DNA from: Allotamlana fucoidanivorans
Lineage (GTDB): Bacteria; Bacteroidota; Bacteroidia; Flavobacteriales; Flavobacteriaceae
Length of the DNA: 64,000 bases
Reading direction: 5' to 3'
Assembly (NCBI RefSeq): GCF_006265225.1
Contig: NZ_VDCS01000001.1
Location: 186,001-250,000 of the forward strand
The translations under genes and the position numbers were made by a program. The notes beneath the pieces were generated by a model. It made no database searches, had not been told where the DNA came from, and worked only from the letters and a program-made list of their open reading frames with translations. Below, in pieces: positions 18,754-28,313 of the stretch. Numbering within the stretch: the stretch's first letter is position 1; the number at the start of each line of letters is the position of its first letter.

Positions 18754-21159
18754 TTATTTTCCTATAATATGCAGTTCTGTAAATTCTTTGGTGATGACCA
18801 AGGTATTGTCTCCATTTAATTTAATATCCTTAAACGGAATTTCAACATTATCAATTTGCACTTTTGAAATCTTGAATGGCAGGCCGTGAAGATTTAATTT
18901 AAAGGTTTTATATGAGGTGATAAATTTACCTGATTTATGCTGCTGAATAATTAATTCATTCTTCTTTCCTAAAAGTTTAAAGTCACGTAAACTGTATCGT
19001 CCTTTTATGTAATCATAGCCATCCGTTGCATCTTCATAAACCATAGAAGTTTCTTTTCCGTTTTTGTAATACACATCCAGTAATAATTCTTCTATGGATT
19101 TTTCGCCTACATATTGCTGAATAGGGTATTTTGGAATTATGGCGCCCTCTTTAATAAAAATAGGCATACTATCTAAATCGGCATCTACCCAAATTTCTTG
19201 TCCTCCCATAACGATCTCATCCGTCCAGAAGTTATACCATTTTCCAACAGGAATGTACATGCGTCTTCCTTTTTGGTTAGGACCTGTTATAGGGCAAGCT
19301 AGGATTTTTTCGCCAAAAACAAACTCATCATTTCTGTAATGGGTCTGTGTGTCTTCTTGATCATAAAGTACCAGAGATTTTAAAATAGGAATACCTTCTT
19401 CGGCATATCTCCAAAAAGCGGTGTATAGATAAGGTAGGAGTTGATATCTTAATTCAATAAACTTTCTTACCACATTAGTAATAGTATCTCCAAATGCCCA
19501 AGGTTCTTGATCACCATGATCTCCAGAAGAATGTGTTCTACAAAACGGATGAAAGATACCTAATTGAATCCATCTGGCATATAGTTCACCGTTGGGTTGT
19601 TCTGCAAATCCACCAATATCAGAGCCTACAAAAGAGAAACCAGACATACACATACGTTGCGCTTGTAGGTTAGCAATGTTGAGGTGATCCCAGGTGGCTA
19701 CGTTATCGCCTGTCCATGTTGAGGTATAGCGTTGTGTGCCAGAATAAGCCGCTCTGGTAATGACGAATGGTCGTTTGGGGTAAGAGAATTTTTTTAATCC
19801 TTGATAGGTTGCTCTTGCCATTTGCATACCATAAATGTTGTGTGCTTTTCTATGGCTACAAGGGTTACCGTCATAATCGTGCCTTACATCATTAGGAAAT
19901 GTTTTTCCCGGCACCTCCATAACAGCAGGCTCGTTCATATCATTCCATACGCCTTTTACACCAATATCTTCAACCAATTCTTTGAAAAGATTTGACCACC
20001 AATCTCTAACCTCGGGGTTGGTAAAATCAGGGAAATAGCATTCGCCAGGCCAAACTTTACCTTTCATATATGGGCCATCGGCACGTTTACAGAAATAGTC
20101 TTTATCAAGCCCTTCTTTAAATACCGCATAATCCATGTCTATTTTAATACCTGGATCAATGATAACAATAGTTTTAAAGCCATCATCGGCAAGTTCTTTC
20201 ACCATTCTTTTAGGGTCAGGGAAATGCTCTTCACTCCATGTAAAACATCTAAACCCTTCCATATAATCAATATCCAGATAAATAGCATCACAAGGAATTT
20301 TTAATGCTCTGAACTTAGAGGTAATTTCTTTTACGTTTGACTCTGGATAATAACTCCATTTACATTGATGGTAACCTAATGCCCATAATGCTGGCATTTC
20401 ATGAGGTTTTCCAGTTAAATCGGTATAATTAGCTACTACGTCAGACATATCTGGTCCGTAAATAAAGTAATAGTTCATCTCTCCGCCATGTGCCCAGAAA
20501 CTGGTTATGTTTCGTCTTTCATGACAAAAGTCAAAAAAGGAACGAAATGAATTATCAAAAAAGATACCATAAGCCTTTTTGTTATGCAAAGCCGTATAAA
20601 AGGGTATGGCCTTATAAATAGGATCTGTATCTCTACCGTAGGCAAAAGAGTCGGTAACCCAATTTTCAAAACGTTTTCCTTTAAGGTTATTATCAACGGG
20701 TTTATCTCCCAAGCCGTAAAAACTTTCTCCTGGTTGGGCAGTTTTAGACATCTTTACAACATCGCCCCCAAATTCATAACTTTCTTCCCAATGAAAACCG
20801 AGTTCATCCTCACAAATTAAGGAGTTGTCTTTGGCATCATATATGGAAGAACGTAAATCGAGTTTTGAAATATAACAAATTAATTTTGATGTAGTAATGA
20901 TGTAATTGTCAGTATTTTCAGTAACTTCAAGATGGTTGTAGCCTCTACTAGCATATTTTGTTATGGCATATGAAAAATCGTTTTCAAAAATACCAGTTGT
21001 AGTAAACCTAAAGCGTAAAATACTATCTCTTCTTACGGTGACCTGAAGAACGACACCATTGTTACAAGTAAATGAGAGTACATTGAGGTTTTTTTGATAT
21101 GATACTATTTTGGAAGGGAACAGGTTCCCCTTATATTCTAATTCAGTGTTTAATATCAT
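18754..21159 (-). CDS. GH31 alpha-glucosidase
   Basis: The 801-residue glycoside hydrolase has the GH31 nucleophile motif GVWNDMNEPAV near residue 405 and the acid/base region TGDNVATWDHL near 490. The N-terminal beta-sandwich and the C-terminal beta domains flank the barrel as in the family. No signal peptide is visible, so it should act in the cytoplasm on maltose or short alpha-glucans, releasing glucose. It follows glgB but a strong terminator lies between them, so it has its own promoter. This links glycogen turnover with the GlgE cluster. Confidence 0.92.
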   Translation of the reverse strand: MILNTELEYKGNLFPSKIVSYQKNLNVLSFTCNNGVVLQVTVRRDSILRFRFTTTGIFENDFSYAITKYASRGYNHLEVTENTDNYIITTSKLICYISKLDLRSSIYDAKDNSLICEDELGFHWEESYEFGGDVVKMSKTAQPGESFYGLGDKPVDNNLKGKRFENWVTDSFAYGRDTDPIYKAIPFYTALHNKKAYGIFFDNSFRSFFDFCHERRNITSFWAHGGEMNYYFIYGPDMSDVVANYTDLTGKPHEMPALWALGYHQCKWSYYPESNVKEITSKFRALKIPCDAIYLDIDYMEGFRCFTWSEEHFPDPKRMVKELADDGFKTIVIIDPGIKIDMDYAVFKEGLDKDYFCKRADGPYMKGKVWPGECYFPDFTNPEVRDWWSNLFKELVEDIGVKGVWNDMNEPAVMEVPGKTFPNDVRHDYDGNPCSHRKAHNIYGMQMARATYQGLKKFSYPKRPFVITRAAYSGTQRYTSTWTGDNVATWDHLNIANLQAQRMCMSGFSFVGSDIGGFAEQPNGELYARWIQLGIFHPFCRTHSSGDHGDQEPWAFGDTITNVVRKFIELRYQLLPYLYTAFWRYAEEGIPILKSLVLYDQEDTQTHYRNDEFVFGEKILACPITGPNQKGRRMYIPVGKWYNFWTDEIVMGGQEIWVDADLDSMPIFIKEGAIIPKYPIQQYVGEKSIEELLLDVYYKNGKETSMVYEDATDGYDYIKGRYSLRDFKLLGKKNELIIQQHKSGKFITSYKTFKLNLHGLPFKISKVQIDNVEIPFKDIKLNGDNTLVITKEFTELHIIGK

Positions 21160-21440
21160 GTTATCCCTACTTAAATATTAGCACACGAAAATACTAAAAT
21201 TAGGAGAGGACTCATATTGCTATTTATTAAAAAAAAGAGAAATTATTTACCTAAAACCCAAATAATGAGTGGTTTAATTGAAAAATGTTTAAAAAGCAAG
21301 GGTAAACCCGTTTTTAAGGTAACATATTTTAGTTAGAAATGATTAATGATGTGAAATTTTAAAACAAAACGAATCTTACATAGCAAATTTTTTATGTTTC
21401 AAAAAGAGATTAAATAAAACTATAAGTAAATTGTAAAAGA
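21160..21440. other. Intergenic region upstream of the GH31 gene
   Basis: This AT-rich stretch holds no convincing gene. The longest plus-strand reading frame that I noticed is a 23-codon one at about 21265, with nothing to support it. It should contain the GH31 promoter on the minus strand, but I see no clean TAnnTTTG box. Confidence 0.4.
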
Positions 21441-21486
21441 AAACGCTCCTGTTGTGATTATAGTTTCAATCATAAAAGGAGCGTTT
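21441..21486 (-). terminator. Terminator after glgB
   Basis: AAACGCTCCT pairs with AGGAGCGTTT at the two ends of this segment, with a 26-base loop. On the minus strand the 3' arm runs into TCTTTTAC. It ends the glgM-glgC-glgE-mak-glgB operon before the GH31 gene. Confidence 0.8.
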
Positions 21487-21505
21487 ATTCGTTATGTGGT
21501 ATAGC

Positions 21506-23413
21506 TTATTTAAACTTATATACAGTAACAGCTAATGGAGGTAGGGTGATTTCGGCTGAATAGTCTTTCCCGTTCCATGCGTCGTTCTTTATGGTTATTT
21601 GTTTTTTGTTTTTAACACCGCTACCTCCAAATTCTTTGGCATCACTATTGAAAATTTCCACGAGTTTACCTTTGGTGGTTACACCAATTTTATAATTTTC
21701 TCTTATGGCAGGTGTCATGTTACACACCACAACTACGTTCTCATCTTCTTTATAGCCTTTTCTAATATAAGAGATTACGCAATTTTCATGGTCATCATAA
21801 CTAATCCATTCAAAACCTTCACTACTAAAACCTTTTTCAAAAAGGGCAGGCGTGTTTTTATACAATGTGTTTAGTGCTTTATAGTAGTTTTGGATGTCTT
21901 GATGAGGTTTAAAATCAAGTAAATTCCAGTCTAGGCTTTCTTGGAAATCCCATTCGTTATACTGGCCAAACTCGCTTCCCATAAACAAGAGTTTTGTTCC
22001 TGGATGCGTAAACATATAGCCATATAACAACCTGAGGTTTGCAAAACGTTGCCATTCATCGCCAGGCATTCTACCTAAAATAGAGTTTTTGCCATAAACC
22101 ACCTCGTCATGTGATAATGGCAACATAAAGTTTTCAGTAAAGGCATATGCTAAACTAAAGGTAATATCATTTTGATGATATTTTCTGTATACGGGGTCTT
22201 TAGCAAAGTATTCTAGGGTGTCATGCATCCAGCCCATCATCCATTTCATTCCAAATCCTAAACCGCCTACAAATGTTGGTTTTGAAACCATAGGGAATGC
22301 TGTAGATTCTTCAGCAATAGTTTGTGCATCAGGGAATGAGGCATACACTTCCTCATTTAATTCTTTTAAAAAGCTGATTACCGCTAGGTTTTCTCTACCA
22401 CCATAAATGTTAGGTTCCCACTCACCATCTTCTCTAGAATAGTCAAGGAACAACATAGAAGCTACAGCATCAACACGTAAACCATCAGCATGATATTGTT
22501 CAAGCCAAAAAATGGCATTACTTATTAAAAACGATCGTACTTCATTGCGTTCATAATTAAAAATTAAACTTTTCCAGTCTTGATGGTATCCTTTTCTTCT
22601 ATCGGGGTGTTCGTATAAATGTGACCCATCAAAGAAGCCTAAACCGTGTGCATCTTCAGGAAAATGTGATGGCACCCAGTCTAGTATTATTCCTATTTCA
22701 TTTTCATGAAGTTTATCGACCAAATATTTAAATTCTTCAGGATACCCATAGCGTGAGGTTGGTGCAAAATAGCCTGTAAGTTGATAGCCCCAAGACGGAT
22801 CGTAAGGATATTCCATAATAGGCATAAGTTCAACATGGGTGAAATTCATGTCTTTCACATATTTTACCAAATCGTCTGCCAGCTCAAAGTAAGACATAAA
22901 CCGATCCTCTTCAACATGCTTTTTCCAAGATCCTAAATGTACTTCATAAACAGAAAATGGGGCATCAATGGCATTGTGCTTTTTTCTGTTTTTCATCCAT
23001 GATTTGTCTTTCCATTTGTAATCGTCTTTCCAAACAATAGAAGCTGTTCTAGGAGGGTGCTCGCAGCGTCTGGCATAAGGATCTGCTTTTTCTGTTTTTA
23101 TGTCATGATTATGACTCTGAATTTTGTACTTATAGGTAGTTCCTTTTCCTATTAAAGGAATAAACCCTTCCCAAATACCACTAGAGTCCCAGCGCACATT
23201 GAGTTGGTGTTCGCCTTCAATCCAATAATTGAAATCACCTATAACAGAGACCTGTTTTGCTGAGGGCGCCCATACGGCAAAGTATACACCATCAATGCCA
23301 TCAACGGTAACAAGGTGTGAACCAAATTTTTCATAAAGCCTGAAGTGTTTGCCTGCTTTAAATAGATTAATGTCAAATTCTGTAAATAAACTATACGGTT
23401 TTACGTGTGCCAT
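21506..23413 (-). CDS. glgB: 1,4-alpha-glucan branching enzyme GlgB
   Basis: The 635-residue GH13 enzyme makes alpha-1,6 branches in glycogen. An N-terminal CBM48 domain (VYFAVWAPSAKQVSVIGDFN near residue 43) precedes the barrel. Catalytic motifs are DGLRVDAVASML near 311 (nucleophile Asp), IAEEST near 366 (acid/base Glu) and LPLSHDEVVYGK near 432. The length fits the shorter GlgB type. It starts three bases after the maltokinase stop, so it is the last gene of the operon. In GlgE systems the branching enzyme supplies the non-reducing ends that GlgE extends. Confidence 0.96.
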   Translation of the reverse strand: MAHVKPYSLFTEFDINLFKAGKHFRLYEKFGSHLVTVDGIDGVYFAVWAPSAKQVSVIGDFNYWIEGEHQLNVRWDSSGIWEGFIPLIGKGTTYKYKIQSHNHDIKTEKADPYARRCEHPPRTASIVWKDDYKWKDKSWMKNRKKHNAIDAPFSVYEVHLGSWKKHVEEDRFMSYFELADDLVKYVKDMNFTHVELMPIMEYPYDPSWGYQLTGYFAPTSRYGYPEEFKYLVDKLHENEIGIILDWVPSHFPEDAHGLGFFDGSHLYEHPDRRKGYHQDWKSLIFNYERNEVRSFLISNAIFWLEQYHADGLRVDAVASMLFLDYSREDGEWEPNIYGGRENLAVISFLKELNEEVYASFPDAQTIAEESTAFPMVSKPTFVGGLGFGMKWMMGWMHDTLEYFAKDPVYRKYHQNDITFSLAYAFTENFMLPLSHDEVVYGKNSILGRMPGDEWQRFANLRLLYGYMFTHPGTKLLFMGSEFGQYNEWDFQESLDWNLLDFKPHQDIQNYYKALNTLYKNTPALFEKGFSSEGFEWISYDDHENCVISYIRKGYKEDENVVVVCNMTPAIRENYKIGVTTKGKLVEIFNSDAKEFGGSGVKNKKQITIKNDAWNGKDYSAEITLPPLAVTVYKFK

Positions 23414-23416
23414 AAA

Positions 23417-25048
23417 TTAGTGGTTTATAATATTAGAGATTCCTTTTAAAGGAATTATAGCCCATTTTGGGCGTGAGTTTAGTTCGTATCCTAATTCATA
23501 AACTGCTTTTTCAAGTAAGCAGTATTTTAATATGAAAATGCGTTCTTGATTGTATCCTAAATTTAAATTTGCGTTTTGAATTTCAGCAACATAAGTGCCT
23601 AAAAATAAGCCAGTGATATATCGGTATAAAATTTCGGAGGCATGAAAAAGATCTTCAAAAGAAGCATTGTAGTGTTTTTCACAATTATTGAAAACATTAG
23701 CATAAATGGCATAATGAAAAGATCTAAACAGACCTGCAACATCTTTTAATGGTGGTTGTTTTACCTTTCTGTCGCGAATGGTACTTTCTGGTTCACCTTC
23801 AAAATCAAGGATGTAGAAATCATCATCTTTCACCAATATTTGCCCCAAGTGGTAATCGCCATGAACACGGATGCGTTCTCCTTTAAGTTTCGTCCAGTCA
23901 AAATCAACAAAACGTTTTCTTATAAGGTTTTTTTTATCTAAAAATTCATTGGCTAAGGTTAATGCAAGCCCATCAAGTTTATAGATGTTATTTTCTACAA
24001 TATTTAACCGGTTTTGAAATTGATGCAACATTTTATTTTTTAACCATACGGTATAATCGCCATTATAATGTGCTGGTGTAAAAGCGGTTTCTTCAAATTC
24101 TGAGCCTAAAGCAATATGCATTTCTGCCGTTCTTAAGGCTAGGGTTTTTATTTTTGAAAACAAGTTTAAACCAGCCCAATCAATAATTTGGGGAGGAATA
24201 TCGCTAATGCTAAGTCTTTGGTATAAGTCTGTGTTTGGTAACTCAGCAATGTTGATGCGTTTGTATTCTAAATTAGAAAAGACCTTATGGAGTTCTTTCA
24301 GCATATAATCCCAAGCATCGCCATCATTAGGAATCATTTCCTGCATCAAACCTAGAGTAATATTGGTATTGGCGGCATCTACTAAGTTTATGCTGCCTAG
24401 ATAAGCAGGGGTGTTTTTAAATTCTTTTTTTTCTGATAAGAACCTGCTCATTTCGTAGTCAGGATTTTTGTCTGAAAAAATGCGCCTGAAGAACTTTAAA
24501 ACATATTTTTCATTGTAAACTATTGAGGTGTTGCTTTGTTCAAGGCCCATGAACCTTGAGGATTCATAGGTCACATCTTTAAATAGGTGACTTTTATGGT
24601 ATTGTACTTTTGTGGTGTCTTTAGGTAGAGCCGTTGCAATACGCTCAAAAACCAATTTTCTGAAAGATTCAAGGTGTACAGCGTCAATTATATAGCCTTT
24701 TTGATCCTCAATATATAAGGGTAAAATTTTGTCCTCTTGAACAAAGTTCTCATCAGTAACAAATGCAATGGGTAAAAAATAGTGTTGATAGAAGGCTTCA
24801 ACAAAATTGACTTCTAAAATTAATCCAAAATAAACTTCACCATGTTGCTGTATTCTGAAATATTCAACAAGTTCTATATACTTAAGGTTGCTTGATTTCC
24901 CTCCATACCAGCGTTGTTGTACAATATAATCTTCTAAAACATCCGACAAAAAAGCCTTAACAAACTTGTCATTATCAAGTAGTGTTTCCCAAGGCTTTTC
25001 TGTTTTGAAAATAGGTTGATTAGATGTTTTTAAAGATTGGTTCGACAT
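23417..25048 (-). CDS. Maltokinase (Pep2/Mak-like)
   Basis: The 543-residue protein has the aminoglycoside-phosphotransferase-like kinase fold. The catalytic loop HGDYHLGQIL is near residue 388 and the metal-binding ILDFEGEPE near 403, which together are the signature of maltokinase and of the kinase domain of TreS-Pep2 fusions. The N-terminal WYGGKSS segment near residue 47 is also typical. It phosphorylates maltose to maltose-1-phosphate, the GlgE substrate. The gene sits four bases after glgE and three before glgB. No trehalose synthase is fused or adjacent. Confidence 0.9.
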   Translation of the reverse strand: MSNQSLKTSNQPIFKTEKPWETLLDNDKFVKAFLSDVLEDYIVQQRWYGGKSSNLKYIELVEYFRIQQHGEVYFGLILEVNFVEAFYQHYFLPIAFVTDENFVQEDKILPLYIEDQKGYIIDAVHLESFRKLVFERIATALPKDTTKVQYHKSHLFKDVTYESSRFMGLEQSNTSIVYNEKYVLKFFRRIFSDKNPDYEMSRFLSEKKEFKNTPAYLGSINLVDAANTNITLGLMQEMIPNDGDAWDYMLKELHKVFSNLEYKRINIAELPNTDLYQRLSISDIPPQIIDWAGLNLFSKIKTLALRTAEMHIALGSEFEETAFTPAHYNGDYTVWLKNKMLHQFQNRLNIVENNIYKLDGLALTLANEFLDKKNLIRKRFVDFDWTKLKGERIRVHGDYHLGQILVKDDDFYILDFEGEPESTIRDRKVKQPPLKDVAGLFRSFHYAIYANVFNNCEKHYNASFEDLFHASEILYRYITGLFLGTYVAEIQNANLNLGYNQERIFILKYCLLEKAVYELGYELNSRPKWAIIPLKGISNIINH

Positions 25049-25052
25049 ATTT

Positions 25053-26993
25053 TTATTTGTTTATTTTAAAAATATGCATAGGCATAGTAGGGTGTAGCTC
25101 AACATAACACCATTCGCTATTCCAATTGTATCTACTATCGGTTATTAAATCATGCATTTCAAGATTGTACCCATGAGGCACACCAATGTCTTGTAATGGC
25201 ATTTGAACAGAACCTGCTTGCGAGTGGTGCTCATCTAAACTTATAACCACAAAAATTTCATTACTTCGGTCATCGTTCCATTTGTAAAAGGCAATTAAAC
25301 TATCATTTTCAATGTGGCAGAATTTGATATTATTGGTTTGCTGTAATGCTGGGTTGTAATGCCTGATGTAATTTATTTTTGCAATGATTGTGGTTAGCTT
25401 ATTTTGTTTGCTCCAATCATAGTGTGTAATCTGGAATTTTTCAGAATTTAGGTATTCTTCTTTACCTAAAAGCGGATTGGTAATCATGTATTCAAAAACA
25501 GGACCATAAATTCCAATGCACGAGCTTAATGTTCCTGCCAAAGCATAGCGCTGAATATGTTTAGATTCATTGGCGCCTTGTAAGTGATACGGGTTAATAT
25601 CTGGTGTATTAGGCCAGAAATTGGGCTGCATATACTCTTTTAAGTCACTTTTTGTTAAGTCATGCATGTATTCAATTAATTCATGCTTATTATTACGCCA
25701 AGTAAAGTAAGTATATGATTGGGTATAGCCTTGTTTTGCTAATTGTTGCATCACTTTAGGAGCAGTAAAAGCTTCAGCTAAAAAGATAACATCAGGGTGC
25801 TTGGCTTTTACTTGGGAAATAATCCAGTTCCAGAAATAGAATGGTTTGGTATGCGGATTATCTACCCTAAATATTTTTATACCACAATCAATCCAATACA
25901 TAAGAATGTCAAGACACTCTTTCCAAAGGTTTTTATAGTCTTTGCTTTCCCAATAAATAGGCAGAATGTCTTGATACTTTTTTGGTGGATTTTCTGCATA
26001 TTGTACGGTGCCGTCTGGTCGCCACTTAAACCACTGCGGATGCTCTTTTACCCATGGGTGGTCTGGAGCTGCCTGTAAAGCATAATCCATAGCAATTTCT
26101 ATATCATTATCTTTTGCTACTTGAATCAGATTTTTAAAATCATTAAGAGTCCCCAGTTGAGGATGCACATCTTTATGTCCACCATATTTTGAACCAATGC
26201 CCCAAGTGGAACCTACATCACCATCTTTGGCTTCGGTAGTGTTATTTTTTCCTTTACGGTTCACTTCGCCTATGGGGTGAATAGGCGGGAGGTAAACCAC
26301 ATCAAACCCCATACTTTTTACACGAGGCATGATACGTTCACAGTCTTTAAAAGTACCGTGAATACCTTCTTGTTGTGAGGTTGAGCGCGGGAAAAATTCA
26401 TACCAAGTACTAAATCTGGCTTTTTTTCTATCAACATAAGCCTTGTACTCAATACTGGTGTTAGCTAATATTTTTAACGGATTCTTAAAAAATATTTGAT
26501 AGAGTCTGTCTGTACAAGCTTCTGTAATGGCTTCACCGTAATCATTTTCATTCTTAAAAATATAGCGTAGCTTTTCAAGATAGTGCTTGTCTTCTTCTTT
26601 AACATTATTAATGATGGCATCAATATATTCGGCACCCTCCAAAAGTTCAGAGGACACATGTTGCCCGTCGTTTATTTTTCTTATCAGGCCATAGCGCCAA
26701 TTAAGGGCATAATCTACCCAAGCTTCAACTTTATAGGAATAAAATCCTTGTTTGGTAACTGAAAACGCACCATGCCACTCATCATTAGAGCGTAGGGTCA
26801 TTCTGGTTTCAGACCAAGTTTTATCATTTTCATGTTTATATAAAATGGAGGCACCAAGTACGTCATGACCATCGGCCATAATAAATGCTTCTACATTAAC
26901 AATTTCATTAACGACTCTCTTTATGTAAAATTCACCACAATTAACATTAGGTGACACATAATCAATGACAACTCTTTTCTGGTTTTGCTTCAT
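25053..26993 (-). CDS. glgE: Alpha-1,4-glucan:maltose-1-phosphate maltosyltransferase GlgE
   Basis: The 646-residue GH13 enzyme transfers maltosyl units from maltose-1-phosphate to glucan ends. Motifs seen: the nucleophile region FRVDNPHTKPFYFWNW near residue 373, the acid/base LAEAFTAPKVM near 403, and YLPPIHPIGEVNRKGKNN near 238. The FRVDNPHTKP string separates GlgE from ordinary amylases. Length is normal. It lies between glgC and the maltokinase gene in the operon. Confidence 0.95.
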   Translation of the reverse strand: MKQNQKRVVIDYVSPNVNCGEFYIKRVVNEIVNVEAFIMADGHDVLGASILYKHENDKTWSETRMTLRSNDEWHGAFSVTKQGFYSYKVEAWVDYALNWRYGLIRKINDGQHVSSELLEGAEYIDAIINNVKEEDKHYLEKLRYIFKNENDYGEAITEACTDRLYQIFFKNPLKILANTSIEYKAYVDRKKARFSTWYEFFPRSTSQQEGIHGTFKDCERIMPRVKSMGFDVVYLPPIHPIGEVNRKGKNNTTEAKDGDVGSTWGIGSKYGGHKDVHPQLGTLNDFKNLIQVAKDNDIEIAMDYALQAAPDHPWVKEHPQWFKWRPDGTVQYAENPPKKYQDILPIYWESKDYKNLWKECLDILMYWIDCGIKIFRVDNPHTKPFYFWNWIISQVKAKHPDVIFLAEAFTAPKVMQQLAKQGYTQSYTYFTWRNNKHELIEYMHDLTKSDLKEYMQPNFWPNTPDINPYHLQGANESKHIQRYALAGTLSSCIGIYGPVFEYMITNPLLGKEEYLNSEKFQITHYDWSKQNKLTTIIAKINYIRHYNPALQQTNNIKFCHIENDSLIAFYKWNDDRSNEIFVVISLDEHHSQAGSVQMPLQDIGVPHGYNLEMHDLITDSRYNWNSEWCYVELHPTMPMHIFKINK

Positions 26994-27023
26994 AATGTGT
27001 TTGTGAAAAAAGAAATTTTAGAT

Positions 27024-28289
27024 TTAAATTACAAAGCCTTTTGGTATTACGGCACCTTTTTTAATAACAACAATACCGTCCTTTACCATATATGTTTCTG
27101 TTTCAACATCTTCTAGGTGTTTGCCACCGTTTATCCTTACATCATCACCAATGCGAACATTTTTATCAATAATAGCATTTTTTATAAAGCAACGCTGACC
27201 AATACCTAATAGAATTTCAATTTTGTTAGATTCAATATCAGCTAGGGTTTCATAGAAATCACAACCCATCATATACGTGTTAATGATGGTAGATTCATCA
27301 CCAATTCTTGAACGAATGCCAATAACCGATTTTTCAATTTTTGCAGCACTAATGATGCATCCTTCAGCAATGACAGCTTTTTCAAGCATAGTGCCCGCCA
27401 ATTTGGTAGTTGGTAACATTCTGGCTCTGGTATAAATACGCTTGCTTTTATCATATAAATCAAACTTAGGAATATCATCAGTGAGTCCAATATTAGCTTC
27501 AAAGAATGAGTCAATATTTCCTATGTCTGTCCAATAGCCTTCGTATTGATAACTTAAAGTTTTGTGGGTTTCAATAGCACCAGGAATAATCTCTTTACCA
27601 AAATCATTGGTGTCTGGGTTTTCCATAAGTTTGGTTAATAAGTCTCTATTGAAAATATAAATACCCATGGATGCTAAGTAGTTTCTTCCCTGGTTTTTCA
27701 TTTCACTACTTACTTCAGAGGTCCACTCAGGTAATAGACTGGCATCTGGTTTTTCAATAAAGGAAGTAACAACATTTGAATCATCGGACTTTAAAATACC
27801 AAATTCAGTAGCTTCTTTAGCGGTTACAGGAATAGTAGCAATTGAAATTTCGGCACCACTTTCTTCGTGTGCATTAATCATTTCTTCATAATCCATTTGA
27901 TACAATTGATCTCCGGAAAGAATTAAGAAGTATTCAAAATCATGTCTTAAAAAATGATGCATACTTTGTCTTACGGCGTCTGCTGTACCCTGGAACCAGG
28001 TTTTGTTTTGTGGGGTTTGTTCTGCAGCAAGTACGTCAACAAAGGCACTACTAAAAAAACTAAAATGATAGGTGTTTTTTATATGACGGTTTAAGGATGC
28101 TGAGTTAAACTGTGTGAGTACATACATCCGTTTTATATCAGCATTTATACAATTGGAGATTGGAATATCAACTAACCTGTATTTACCTGCAATTGGAACA
28201 GCGGGTTTAGATCTATCTTTTGTAAGTGGGTATAACCTCGAGCCTTGACCGCCTCCTAAGATTATTGAAAGCACCTTGTTGTTTATCAT
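27024..28289 (-). CDS. glgC: Glucose-1-phosphate adenylyltransferase GlgC
   Basis: The 421-residue enzyme makes ADP-glucose from ATP and glucose-1-phosphate. The nucleotidyltransferase signature GGGQGSRLYPLT-x3-SKPAVPIAGKYR is at residues 12-34, followed by the D-x-P-I-S-N-C-I-N segment. A left-handed beta-helix at about 290-421 completes the family plan. It is the second gene of the operon, 24 bases after the glycosyltransferase gene. Its product feeds the upstream GT4 enzyme. Confidence 0.96.
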   Translation of the reverse strand: MINNKVLSIILGGGQGSRLYPLTKDRSKPAVPIAGKYRLVDIPISNCINADIKRMYVLTQFNSASLNRHIKNTYHFSFFSSAFVDVLAAEQTPQNKTWFQGTADAVRQSMHHFLRHDFEYFLILSGDQLYQMDYEEMINAHEESGAEISIATIPVTAKEATEFGILKSDDSNVVTSFIEKPDASLLPEWTSEVSSEMKNQGRNYLASMGIYIFNRDLLTKLMENPDTNDFGKEIIPGAIETHKTLSYQYEGYWTDIGNIDSFFEANIGLTDDIPKFDLYDKSKRIYTRARMLPTTKLAGTMLEKAVIAEGCIISAAKIEKSVIGIRSRIGDESTIINTYMMGCDFYETLADIESNKIEILLGIGQRCFIKNAIIDKNVRIGDDVRINGGKHLEDVETETYMVKDGIVVIKKGAVIPKGFVI

Positions 28290-28313
28290 GTTTTATCGTT
28301 TTAGTTAGTGTAT